Source of the DNA: Helicoverpa zea
Taxonomy: Eukaryota > Arthropoda > Insecta > Lepidoptera > Noctuidae
Direction of reading: 5' to 3'
NCBI RefSeq assembly: GCF_022581195.2
Contig: NC_061462.1
Coordinates: 6,386,001-6,450,000 of the forward strand
DNA length: 64,000 bases
The notes beneath the pieces are model-generated. The model made no database searches. It was not told the origin of the DNA and saw nothing but the letters and a program-made list of their open reading frames with translations. A program made the position numbers and the translations under genes. Shown here piece by piece: positions 12,885-25,177 of the stretch. How positions within the stretch are numbered: the stretch's first letter is position 1; the number at the start of each line of letters is the position of its first letter.

Positions 12885-13789
12885 AAATTTAATCACCTCA
12901 TTCAACGATGAATGTAATTCTGATGGTACTATTAAGAACACTTGCTTAGCGCAGAAGCTGACGTTAGCAGGTCAACTCTTTTGACTTCTCGAATAGTTAT
13001 AATACCATTGGTTTTTGTGCAATGCACACCTGCAATGCATTCTGGATTAGGATAGGATATAGGTGGATAGGATTTGCAACAGAGAACAATTCTGTCTTTG
13101 TGATTAAATGACATCAAACGTAGTTTTATATAAAAGGTGTTTTTTTAGACTTGGCTCGGGCCTTACTGAGACTGTTCGTAATCGTGAACAGTGTATTTGC
13201 GATCAGAAGTTGAAAGTAAACATGTCTCTGGTATGCGGCGCGTAATTTGTACGTTTTCAGACGCATAAAGCATTTTACGTGTGTATGGTATTAAATCGAG
13301 AAAGCTCCCATTTCTTATCTGCACTTTGTATCTGGGCTTGTTTTTAAAGCTACAGAATCCTTCATTACCTACCTCACGCTTAGAAGCGCTTGCGAGAGAT
13401 AGATCCTCATTTCTTCTAGGATTAAGTTTACATATTTTGCATCAGAAAAAATAATTAAGGTCTACATAATACTACTCACCCAAAGTAATTTGTTTTAAGG
13501 CCACCAAATTAGTGGAAGATAAGCTAAACTATGTTTATGAAAAAATCCTGATATGAACTCCATCTGTAACTTTAAATGATAATTAATTGTTCCACTAAAG
13601 TCATCATTTTTGACATAATGTTCAAAAAATAATTTAGATGGCACCGTTTTAAATTTGGCCGAGAACTATTAATTTTCCTTTCATCAAGGTAATCATTATA
13701 GTTGAATTTTGATGTGGCACGGCAAACTGACAAACACTATTGAAATGTCTATCGAAAAATTAGACTTCGTGTTAAAATATGGTGAATTA

Positions 13790-14211
13790 GGCGATTATCA
13801 CACTGCCCCGCATGATGCAGCGTAGTGCGTGGATGCGTTTTTTTTTCGTTGTATGGAAATATCTCCGTTTGTATGGAAAACACGCATAGTCCAACACACT
13901 GAAAATGCATCCACGCGCGTTCATGCGGATCACGCACATACATGCGGAGAAACACGCACCCCCGCGCGTAGGTGCGGGGCGAGACGCAAGGTATGACACA
14001 CTGAATCCCGCAATGCCGCGCGTGATTTTGAATGGGCGTGACGTGTATATTTGAAAATGGAACTCGCTGTGCGTGAATTTACAAAACGCACCTACGCGCG
14101 TGAATGCGTGAAAAACCCGCACGATGATGCAGATCTGCACTCCCGCAGGAACGCGCGTAGGTGCGTCGACACGCAAGATGCAGCGTGATGCGGGGCAGTG
14201 TGAAGAGCACC
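13790..14211. mobile_element. PIF/Harbinger-type MITE with TTA duplication
   Basis: A 422-bp insertion present in Helitron copy A only. Its ends are GGCGATTATCACACTGCCCC and the inverse of GGTGCTCTTCACACTGCCCC, flanked by TTA at 13787-13789 and 14212-14214. Copy B keeps the empty site (GGTGAATTACGG, read on the same strand). The interior is rich in GCGTAGGTGCG-type repeats. Open frames across it (13787-14176 minus, 13749-13955 minus) are by-products of the repeat structure, not genes. Confidence 0.8.
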
Positions 14212-14659
14212 TTACGGAAAATACACAACTCCATCTGTTGAAATAATAATCCTCTATAAAAAATGTATGGTTATATTGTCATTTACCACCTCGCTCCTTT
14301 GACAAATTGATGATGTATTTTATTTACCACAGATGGAGCTACTTTAACCTTGGCTAAACAAAATTTTCATATTTTTTTTTCTTCCGCTGTTACTTATAAA
14401 GGTGTGATTTTCTGTGTAAAGATTAATAATAGGCCGATCAACTAATATAAGTACAACATTCAAATGTACAGTTTTGACAAATAGATTGCGTGTCGTAATA
14501 TTTTACATCTTGAATTCACAAAATTAATCATATCTTTTGATAGAGTGAATCGATTTCGATGAAACAAAAACTAAGTAATACCCCAAGTTACGTAGAGTTT
14601 TTGTATATAAGCATTGTCTGCATTTAATTCGTAGATTTTACGTGAATCGCGAACAAACA

Positions 14660-14724
14660 AACAGATAAACAGACAAACAGACAAACAGACAAACAGACAA
14701 ACAGACAAACAGACAAACAGACAA
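14660..14724. repeat. AAACAGAC microsatellite in Helitron copy A
   Basis: An 8-base unit containing AGACA recurs at exact 8-bp spacing seven times from 14671 to 14719. The matching place in copy B (around 57868-57900) has only two such units plus a variant, so the array has expanded or contracted since the copies split. Confidence 0.8.
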
Positions 14725-14844
14725 AAATGACAAAAATGATGGAAATGGGTTCTGTTAGTTATCCTTTAACATGCTGGCTATTTTTTTTGTCAATTTCTTC
14801 AATGTACAAAAATTACTTTTCTACAGATTTATTATATGTATAGA

Positions 14845-17800
14845 TATAGATTAATTTCAGGCGTAGGCAATATGGGCCTTGATTTTATTATCACATGCAA
14901 TACTATTATCGAGAAGAAGAAAGAGCGAGAAGGAAAATCAGAGAAAAATGCATGATTAGGCACATTTTTAAAAGTGACCTTTTCAAGATTGAATTCAAAT
15001 CAGTAGCATTGTAAATGAATAGTCTTCTACTCCATTAGAAATAGGATCAAATACTTTGCCAAGCTCTGATAATACTTGAGAGTATTATAGCTTTGATATT
15101 GAATGTTAAAGTGCTTTTATACGACGTCTTACATGAGCCTCCGTCGTTAATCTCTCACACTTCCTTACGGATGTATGTTTCAATGGCTCTTAGTAATGGA
15201 AGTCTTTGGGTTTCAAGTTATGGTGAAGGTCAGGCGAGCTGTAGTTATTATATCAACTTAGTGGTTGACCAGGGGCGTATCCGCAGTAACGCTTAGGTAG
15301 GTTCCGTTACATATTTAGCTATCACTTAGGTGATGATGAAAGCAGCAATACCTGTCATTTATGGATCTCCTTATATCATTATCACTTCGGTGATTAAGAA
15401 ACCAGTTGTGGCGATAGTCGAATCTCTAATACCTAATATAGTTTTTATCTAGTAAATCTATACATTCAGTACCTTATTTATCACATGAAAATAAACTGAA
15501 GTTTTTTATTTGAAATATTTGTAATATATCTGAGTGTTTTCTCTTAGGTCGATTTTAATTAACTTAATTAAATCATACAATGCAAATGACCTACACTTAT
15601 TAGTTAGTTATTATACAGAATCATATTAACCCTCAAGCGAATTCTAGAACATTAACCCCTAGAATGAGATACAGTACACCCACCATTTCTACCTTAACGT
15701 TGATATTAAATAATATCTATTACTAAATGTAACGCAAGAGTTATTCAAGCCAGTTTTATACCTAGAAATAGTCCAGTGCAAAGGAATAAGTACCTTATCA
15801 CCAGGTGTCAAAGTCTAGCTTGATTTGGCTAAAATAATTTTATTAACTATAACTAAGTCCAGTAATGAAAAGTTTTTTTTTATTATTATAAGTACATACA
15901 TTATTGTCGTTTCCATATTTAGTTTCATAACAGCTTGTGTAACTGTAAGCAAACTAAGAATATTGCAATAATAAAAAACTGAAAGTGCATAACATCCAAT
16001 TATCTGGTTTAAGAAAACAATCTTGCAATATCACACAAATACATTATGATGGTTATAACAAGCACAAAAAGAAAGCAAACAAGCAATCAATTCCATCACT
16101 TAGTAGTGAGATTACTTAATACTTACCAATTTAGAAGTCTGAACTTCTTTGTAAGACTGTTCCTCAGAACATCTTCCAAAAACAAACGACGATCTACTAA
16201 ATGCAGGTTTAATTTTGGTAAATATTTGGTCGGCTGTGCGTTATCTAAGTATAAGTAACAAGCACATCAGAAAAAAAAACTTAACAATATATCGAGATTA
16301 TTGAACAATACTTTTGAAGACGGTACTCGTTTTAAACCAGTATCTCAGAACGTCTCCCAAAAAACAAATGATTTAATAAACGTAGGTTTAATGTTGAAAG
16401 TTTTTGGTCAGCTGTGCGGGTCTTTAGCAATCCGGACTTGTCACACACCGAAACAGCTTGCAACATTAGTTTCACCAAGATTAAGATCTACGACCGTGTT
16501 CCCTTTCGAAGGGAATTACGTACCTATGCAAAATTATTGCCGTTACATTTTCACGATTTCGGCGACTGGCGACCGGCTATTTCGGGGATATTACCTATAC
16601 GGGAATGGTGTTAAAATGTTAATGTTGTCGGAAATAAACTCAGTTAGGTATTTATCGAAGTTACGTATTTGAAAAGATCTTTAAATGTTAAATAGCCCAT
16701 TTATCGAGGAAGCCCAAGGGACGCGCCTGGAACCGCTGTCGGAAGTGAGTAGGTAATAATAAATAATGTTTCTATTAGACAAGAGTGACTATTAATAATG
16801 GGGTATTTGTTTTAGGATATTGTTGGTCAGTGTCGGGTTCGTCCTTCAAAATATGTAATACTCTGCTATTTAATTAATAAATGACATGTTTAATGAATGG
16901 CTGGTTTAATAAATGACAGTGTGGGAGTGCAAATAAGGCATGTTGCTAGGGATGTCTGAGACGAAGAAAGCCTCTTGTCACTGAAATACTAAACCATCGT
17001 GAAAAGGTTAATGTTCATACAAATTATACCTCATGTTGGGATACGTTACTTAATATATTATGAGAAAATGTGAGGCTTGAAATATAAAACCTCGATAATA
17101 GAAGCTATTTTTGTTTGTAGGTAACTGGGCCTAAATAATTATGTTCATGTGACAAAATACTTTCATTAATGTGCGTGAATTTGTTTATAAGTATTGCGAC
17201 ATATACAGAAGGTTACGTGCTTTTGTGATAATTGCATTACGAAGTTATTTTGTGTGAAAATCGAAGTACAGATTGCGAACAGTAGGTCCGTGGGAAGCTG
17301 AGAATGCGCGCTCAATGACAATTTGAATGGACATAAAGCGACGTTCACGTTGTGGAAAATGAAACGCTCTGCAGTTAACGTAATAAACCCATTGACTTGT
17401 CAATTAATGGGAGAAATTTATGACACATTGTTGAGGGAAGCGAGTGTAATAATGTGAAGAAAACGTGTGTTATTTAAATTGAAGAGTAAAACACATAGAA
17501 CAGACCAATTCAGGTATGTATTGTTGTATTAAGAAAGTAGGTAGGTAAATACTTTGCAATAGATCTTTTTCATAACCCCGTCTTTAAGATGCTTATAAAA
17601 TACATATACTTAAGTACGTAAGAACGACTTCGTGTCGCGCAATCCTTTATATTATTATTTAAAATAAATAAATGAAACGAGTTAGTCGTAATCTGTTAAT
17701 AAACCTGACTGGTATTGAATAGCTTTCGGAAGCGGCCTACTTGTTTGTTAATAGTATATAGAACTGATTAATGTAGCTTAAAAATTTCATAAGAGCTGAG

Positions 17801-18443
17801 GTGGCTTTATGAAATTCTGTTAGTTATGTATTTTGTGTAAATAGTTGTTTATTCGTATGATACTACTAAGCTGAAGATTTTAGAGCAATCAAATACATAG
17901 TTTGTAAAGCACTTACGTTAACAATGGCACCTATTTCCACTACCATTCGAAGAGCGAGTTTATGACCATCTTCAGGCACATAGGTATATAAATCGAAATC
18001 AGATTAGCCGTTTCCACCTTGAAAGAGTAACAAGCAAACTTACTCTCACTAGTTAAGATTGGGATTGGACATTTGTAAAAAAACTAATGACTCTCTTGAG
18101 TACCTTTTTCTTAAAGCTGATTCTCAATTTAGACACCGGGTGTTAGTGGCAGAAATATATAGATAAGATATTACTTGTCCGGGCCAGCTCTTTCACAACT
18201 TAAAGAGCTTTTCTGTTACAAAAGTAAGTTCAATCTTTTCAGTAAAAAGATTATTGACTCAATAGAAAAAAATCTATTAATGAAAATATAAGTAAATAAA
18301 TGTTCTCATGTCTTGATTTATGTAGACAAGTTGTCATATAACTTATGTTTATTAACTAGTTTATCAGTAACTATGTTAATCACACATGCCATGCATATGA
18401 TATCATGTAAAGGGTAATGAACTCCATTCAGATACATTTAAGG
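14845..18443. other. Intergenic with a diverged duplication
   Basis: No gene is supported. Frames at 15093-15296, 16046-16258 and 16301-16672 lack domains. A stretch at 16162-16240 reappears, diverged, at 16342-16418 (about 180 bp apart), sharing CTCAGAAC, CCAAAAACAAA, GGTTTAAT and CTGTGCG in the same order. The rest is featureless AT-rich sequence. Confidence 0.45.
16162..16418. repeat. Diverged tandem duplication, ~180-bp spacing
   Basis: Two blocks share ordered words over about 80 bp (see 16162-16240 and 16342-16418). The similarity is clear but not high, so the duplication is old or the blocks come from a decayed repeat. Confidence 0.5.
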
Positions 18444-18934
18444 GAGCACACTGCGAACTTTTAGTCGGCCGATATTTTGCTTGGGCTCATATATCAGGGG
18501 CGCGATTCTACTAATTTTACTTAAGGGACATACGATTCACATCCGACTGAGATGCGATCACGACTCAATTACGATTGAAGCGTTTGAGGCATTCCGCTAT
18601 TTTTTCTTTTAAATAAACGTTTTTATGCGATTCAGTAATGAATCATATTGTCTGCAAATTATTTACGCTTGCAATATGATTGTAGAGCAAACTACCGTAG
18701 GTATAGATAGACCAAATGGGAGACCAATCGCAAACCAATCGAATGTCATTGAAATACTATTGGTCTTATATTAGTAAGGTTAAAGCTGCTATTGCCATTC
18801 AATTTCTATTCAATGTTTACATGATTAACTTAGCAGAATCTTGCCCCAGTACGATTGTGGATGGTAATCCATCTCCATACGATGAACGCGGGTCGACTGT
18901 CGGCCGACTGTTTAGTTTCCAGTGTGCGGGTACT
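18444..18934. mobile_element. TIR element, unclassified family 1
   Basis: The left end reads GAGCACACTGCGAACTTTTA then GTCGGCCGA. The right end, inverted, reads GAGTACCCGCACACTGGAAA then CTAAACAGTCGGCCGA. Related ends occur at 40257-40411 and 52921-53095. There is no transposase frame, and I could not fix a target duplication. The 18716-18970 and 18817-19095 frames overlap it and are not supported as genes. Confidence 0.5.
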
Positions 18935-21034
18935 CTTATTTGTTTGTGTTTTGTAAAGGTGTTCCAATAGATCTTAATAATGTCAACGAGGTGACTCATG
19001 ATAACTTTCATGTGCTTTAAAGTTGATATATTTATGATTATCGAGAAAAGCTCACAAAAACCTAAGTATTCATTTATTGTGATTTTTATTTGCATACTTA
19101 TGAAGTTCGTTTTAAAAATAAGATCTTTTTAGGGTTTTATTTTCTACACAACATGTTATGAGGATGTTTTTGATAAACAAACCTTAATATTTCACAAGAA
19201 GGTATGGCATACCTACTCTTTTATTTCTAAAATCGTCACATAATGAATAAAATAAATAACTTACAATCGCGTCTCCAATGTTTGTTGGGAAAATTTAGAT
19301 ATCAAAAGCACTTTAAATATAAAACTGTAAACACTTTTTAGTTTTGAATCTTCGGACCACCATTATCTACCATTACGACAAACCTAGTGTTCCTCAAGTA
19401 TCGATATTATTGTTGTTTCCTAGTACTTACCTAGTGTTGTGAACAGCACCGATTGCGCACAAAACGAGCTTCCGATATCTCAACGAGGTCATTGAGCGAG
19501 AATATCGAGCAATGTTCGTTTGTTGTACAACACTCAAAAGGATAACGACCAAACGATTCCGGTAATCGGACGGTAATCAGTAGTACCTAATTAAATCGCA
19601 GTGATTACCTACTGTTGGAATCTTAACCAACATAGTTAGAATGTTCGGAACACATACTGCTCATGTTAAACATATTTGTGCATTACACTCGCGAGAAATG
19701 TATGCGGGTCAGTTACGAAATTGGTAATTTCTACGAAATTAAGTTTTTAAATTAATGAAGTAAAATGTCTTAACGAAATCAGGTCCTTTATGGACTGTTT
19801 GTAACTACATTGTACCTACATTGTGCTTGTAAATGGTGTAGGTGTTTAGTACAACTATTACTGAATAAAATAGTTGAAACCGTAAATCATTATCAAATTG
19901 ACATTCGAATTACTATAACAATGCACCAATGTATCAATTTGGAGTTCCTTAACATTGTTCTATTAACAAATTCCTCGTGCTTAATGTCACAATATGGGCA
20001 CAATAGCGTATTTTATAGAATTCCAAACTATATTTGTATCTGCGCAAACAGCAGTAATTGTACTGTGACACAACTTCAAGGTTGCTCCACATAGTTTCAT
20101 GCCCTACTGACTTATGGACTACGTAGACAGACGTGTAAAAAGCTGCGTTTGGAACACTCATCTCTAACTATAGGTACACATGATATCAGAAAAAAATACA
20201 CCAATTTTTTTGTCATTATATTGAAATAAGTGTCGCTGTATAATTACTACTTTCATTTATGTAAGAACCAGTAATTTAATACGCATTTGAAATAAGTATT
20301 TATTTTATAATTTACGGTTCATACACCTTTATTGATATTTTCTATTGGATGTCCTTTATGCCTTCTACTATGTTAATTACCTCTTAGGCAGTTGACATCA
20401 ATATGACTCTAGATATTATTTGTATGCGTGTCATTTAACATTCTAATTCAGAATATTGAAATACACTCAATCTTCATACCAAATCACTAAACAGAATCTT
20501 GATTACCATTTTGAAAAATAAAACTTCAATTTCATTGACACTGAATTTTGAGCACCCCAATGTATACTAATATAATATCGGGTGTGTCGTTCATAATCAC
20601 ATTAAATGAAATGCGTTAATATACTGGTTAATATATGTCGATTAAAACAAAGAAAAAAGAAAAATACGTAAAAATAAAAAAAAATGCATTTTTCAAACAA
20701 AGTAAATAGAATAAAAATGCGCGAAAATTAGAACACCATATAGAAGTCAGTCATTACAAACAGCTGAAATTCTCCCTTGAAAACTGACAGCTGTCAACTG
20801 ATCAAAACATACGATACTCCTAACTTTATCTCTGCTTTACACATGATGTTGTAAATTATAAAAACGAAAAATGACTCCTGTGGTCAAACCACTGAATGGA
20901 TTAGGTTATTTTTTTTACAATTCGCTATAGAATATCATGAAGTATATGCGATATGATTTAATGTGATTATGAACGACACATCCGATATAGCGGGAATATT
21001 TTTTTGTTTGTTTGTTTGTAGGGTACACAACGGC

Positions 21035-21154
21035 TCCCCAACCACAGAACCAAATTTGAAAAAATCTGTCACTATTTTAAAGTTACTATATTTTGTCAAG
21101 GTACGAGGCAAAAGTTTCCCCGGAATGCGAGTGAAACTGCGAGAAAACGGCTAG
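21035..21154 (+). mobile_element. Helitron-like 3'-end fragment
   Basis: The 3' part ends GCGAGTGAAACTGCGAGAAA then ACGGCTAG (21151-21154) followed by T. This matches the end of the small element at 53921-54095 (GCGGGTGAAACTGCGGGC...CTAG). The 5' end is not recognisable. Confidence 0.5.
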
Positions 21155-24100
21155 TAATAAAATATAAAATAACGTTCAGTCATCGTTTAACTTATCGATT
21201 GGTATCAAATAACTAGTAACACCATCGCTTGATCGTACAGAAGTATGTGCGAAGTGACAATGCTCTACGGATATTATGAAAAATTGGGCCTGACGAGGGT
21301 CGAGTAAGCAACGAGTACAATGGGCCGAGTTAACGGGAAGTGATGGTGTAAAAGGGCTCCTGTGAACAATGGAGAATGCCTAAAAGGAAAATATTATAGC
21401 CGGCCTCTTCATATATGTGCGTGACAACCATGCGATATTATCACCGTTGATGCCCCCGTCTCAAAGATTATTGAGATTGATATAAGCCTGTTAGTTGGAT
21501 TCCTGATGTCAATTCCTTGGAAACGACCATTAGTATCACTTAGGTACAAAGTCTGGAGACCTAAAACATAATATGACATTTTTGGTCTTTCGTTTTTTGT
21601 CCGTTTGAAGAGTTTGAAGTGGAAACCGTTTCCGAAAATACCTACAGCAACATGTTAAGTTTGGAGTTGTATTTTGTAGGTCGGTGGCCATATTTATGCT
21701 CACAAGAAATATCGGTGATCGTTCAAAGCAATCCTGAATGTACTGTTTTCTATTTCCTGGCCCTTCCCTTGTTTCTAAGTTTTGAATGCCTTTCAAGGAA
21801 GTTGCAAAAGTAGTTTTCTTTTGACGTCGCGAGCTCAGTAAAAGTTCTCTACGATGAATAAAAATACTAAAAATGGGGCTCTTACATAAAATGCATTATT
21901 CATAGTTGGTCGGAGATACAAGGCAACACAAATTGCGCTTGACGTAATTTTCTTTAGCCTTTGTCCCGACATTTTGTCATAACGCTTATTCTTTAATTAA
22001 TTAGTTTTGTTTTATAACCGGTTCACTTTCAAGTTTTCCATTTATCATGTAGTTGTTTGTTTGCTTTTACAGCTTTTTGAAAGTCCTACTTTCAAGGTCA
22101 ACGAGTTACAAAATCTTTACCTGTACAAAATGATATGATGACATTAATGTAGGGTCAGTTAATTATCTCGGTGGAAGCTGACTAAATATGTGTATAAAAA
22201 GACTGTCACCAAAGTTAAATTGTTGGCAATCCCCCACACCTGGCTCCTAGATTGGTGAAACTTGTTAGCTTCGAGATATTTCGTACTTATTGTTTTACGA
22301 AATTCCCGCACAAACTCCATATTCAGCATTGAGGCGTAATATTTCGAAGGACGAAGTAATTTCAATTTTATGGTGGCACGTTGGAAGTCGTTAATTTTTC
22401 CAGCGAAAAATGTTCGGTGAAAAATATATAGATGGAGTATGAAAAATAGGTTAGAGTAAAGGATGATGTTGACACATTTTTTCCAGGTTTTGAATACTGG
22501 TTTTAAAATGTAAAAATATTTTTGCAATAGGTAATAAAAGAACTGTAGAATACCCAAATAATAAACTATGATATCTAACCACGAAATTCCGAAAGAGGTT
22601 TATAATTCCATAAATGAATCTATTAATACACAAAAAAATTATTCTAACCCTGAAAAAGCGATTACGATGCTTTATAGCTACTGTTAGATAAGTCAAAATC
22701 TTGTCATCAACATTTTTGGTTCAGAAAAAGAGCATAAAAACCTTTTTAGTCGACTATAAAAACGGAGTCTCAACATTAAAGTTATAAATGAACCGATTGT
22801 CAACGTAAAAGACCCACATAGTTGATATTGGTACTTTAGATTTTACGCATTGCGGTCTAAAAATTATATCTGGCTCTAATTGAAAACTATGTGGAGGTAC
22901 TAGGTGCAAGCCGTACTTATTGTTAATTGGCAAATGGACAATTCTTATACTGTAAGTACATAACAGTTTTTTTTATGAAGAGACGTGCGCAGCAAGTACT
23001 GGCGTTTACCTGTAGGTATAGAAAACTTTTTTGTCCGAAACGACGACTCAGAATTGACATTTTATTTTATGTTGAGAAATGGATGAAAATATATAGTCTA
23101 GTCAAGCGATATGGTGTGATTACGTACACTTAGGTAAAGTCATTTGATGAAATTTTGGTCTCAATGTTTCAGTTTCAAATGCATATGACACAAAAGTTAA
23201 TAAAAAGTAATTTCCCTACCTAAACTTCACAATGTATCGACGCCAAACAGCTATATTTAGGTACATATTTACAATTCGTGATTGAAGGGTAAAAATAGCC
23301 CAAAATGTTTGCATTTTACAGCATCCTCAATGTTATTGGAAGAAATAGATCTTCGTCTGAGAAAAGGAACTTCCGATATTAGACGTGAAAGCTGAGATTC
23401 TGAAGCAATATATTTTGTATCCCTTTAGACTCACTGGCAGCTCAATGTAAAACTGAAAAGATACATTTATTTTGCAGAGGATAGGTACTGTGCTAAGAAA
23501 TATTGTAGTAGTATTATTTCCTATTTATTTATTGATAGGCCTGTTTTCTTAAGTTTTAAAACATTTCTTGTTTATTTTCGTGTTCAATTTTCTTAAAGAC
23601 TTCTACAAACAAACGTCTGCTTTGACAAACTTTTTTTGCAGTAAACCAGAAATCTTTAGTGTAAATGTAACATTTATAAGCTTTGTATACCTAATGAATC
23701 GTATATCTTATAATTAATTGTTCCGACTCAGACGCACATGACTGGAATAATTACACATTCCTTGTTACTAAACAGAAATGTGAAGGGCGGACACATCCAT
23801 AACCCGGTTGAAGGTTGTTGAAAACCCATCATACATTATGTTAGTGATTGAAGTATCCAACTTAAGAGGCTATTAAGCACGTCGCTAGTGGGTTTACATC
23901 GTTTTATTATGGGCGTAAACAGTTTAAGGAAAGCTGCCTTGTTTTCAGGAAATGCCTGAAAGATTGACGCGAGATGCCGGTTTATTGAATTAGCATAAAT
24001 CAGTTCGGGGGTTACGGAATGGTAGACTAAATGAGTTATGATACGATTTTATTATACTTTTAAAAATTGTTCAAGGGAAAATTTAAAATGCCAATTCTAA

Positions 24101-25114
24101 TGAAAATCAAAGTAATAAAACTTTAAAAGTTTTCAAAAAAGTTTCCGAACTGGCGCAATTCTTTGTGAATAGTGGAACGCAGATTAAAAAAGTTACGAGC
24201 ATAGAATTTAAAACAGTCAGTTTAGTGTTTCCAAATGTGTTCGGAAATCAATAGAGCTCTTAAAAATGAGCTTCATATATGAGAATGAAGCCTTACATAT
24301 ATAGGTACATCTGATACACCGAATTGTGTTTTTGTAAATTTTAATTATAAAACTGTCAGTAAAAGCCCCGTTTCATTTTTTAATGAGATCATTTCAATTT
24401 CCCGGAAAAGAACAATAGGTTCGTGCAACAATTTTGTTAAATGTGGATGTGCTTTTAACCTTTAGATAGGTATGTACACCAGATATACAAAATGTATTGT
24501 ATAAAATGTATGTATATAACACCCTATTCACTTTTATTGGTTCTGGTTTTTCCGGACCATTTGCTATGTCATACACCTTTGTCACTAAAAGGTATTTTGT
24601 CTCCCATGGTAGCGTTCATATAAGGAAAATTGTACGCCTTCCATTTTTGCTATAAATTAATATGTTCAGAAAGGGAATATCCACCATGAATATTTTTGTC
24701 AACCCGTTTTTAGGCCATACCAGGAAAGGGCACTTATATTGTTGAGGTATTAAGCGAATAAGTTTGTTGATAATGCAGATTTTGCCAGTTACACCACAAC
24801 CGCATATTTAGTCAATAATGTTGAAATTGATACGCATTCATATGCTATTTCGATTATTGTGGTGACGTCATGAACTAGCCAATGAAAATCAGGTTATTAT
24901 CTATTTAGTGACTTGATTGCGGTATATGGTTGAATATTAGCAGTTGAAATTGCACCTATTGCTTCCATTATCATTGATGTGTAATTTACCTATTTGATAT
25001 GCATAAATTCAGCTCATTTTATAGAAGAGGTTTCGGCAATAATCAGGCTTTCTAAACGTCCACCTTAAAAATTCCGATATAGACGTAAGCAAGCTACTTC
25101 CAATCCTTTGGAAA

Positions 25115-25177
25115 TGGATGAAAGAGGCTATTCTTCAGTAGTGTCTGTCTAACGGCTGTCATGAAGATGATGATTAC
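25115..25177 (+). mobile_element. Possible RTE LINE 3'-tail remnant
   Basis: GAGGCTATTCTTCAGTAGTG followed by a short spacer and GAAGATGATGATT resembles the conserved RTE ending (GAGGCCTAT..CAGCAGTG...GATGATGAT). It is heavily diverged. Confidence 0.35.

Larger units (their letters stand above)
11406..14844 (-). mobile_element. Large non-autonomous Helitron, copy A
   Basis: Read on the minus strand the element starts TCTATACATATAATAAATC (5' end at 14844) and ends CTAG (11409-11406), between host A and T. A hairpin (GCCC...GGGC, 11415-11438) lies just inside the CTAG end. These are Helitron hallmarks. There is no Rep or helicase frame, so it is non-autonomous. The same sequence recurs inverted at 57746-63759. 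Comparison shows that copy A has gained a 96-bp RTE fragment, a 422-bp Harbinger-type MITE and a longer AAACAGAC microsatellite. It shares an older palindromic MITE with copy B. Without insertions and duplications copy A is about 2.56 kb and copy B about 2.52 kb. Confidence 0.8.

Noticed and set aside
13787..14176. 129-codon open frame, minus strand
   Set aside because: Coincides with the Harbinger-type MITE and is made of its GC-rich repeats. Copy B of the Helitron lacks it entirely.
14660..14724. Short direct repeats resembling an array
   Set aside because: A simple 8-bp microsatellite without spacers.
16301..16672. 123-codon open frame, plus strand
   Set aside because: Opens with TTG rather than ATG, overlaps another frame, lies in a diverged tandem duplicate whose first unit has stops, and shows no recognisable domain or splice context.
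18716..19095. Overlapping frames on both strands
   Set aside because: They overlap a TIR element and have no domain. The apparent hydrophobic stretch is due to AT-rich codons.
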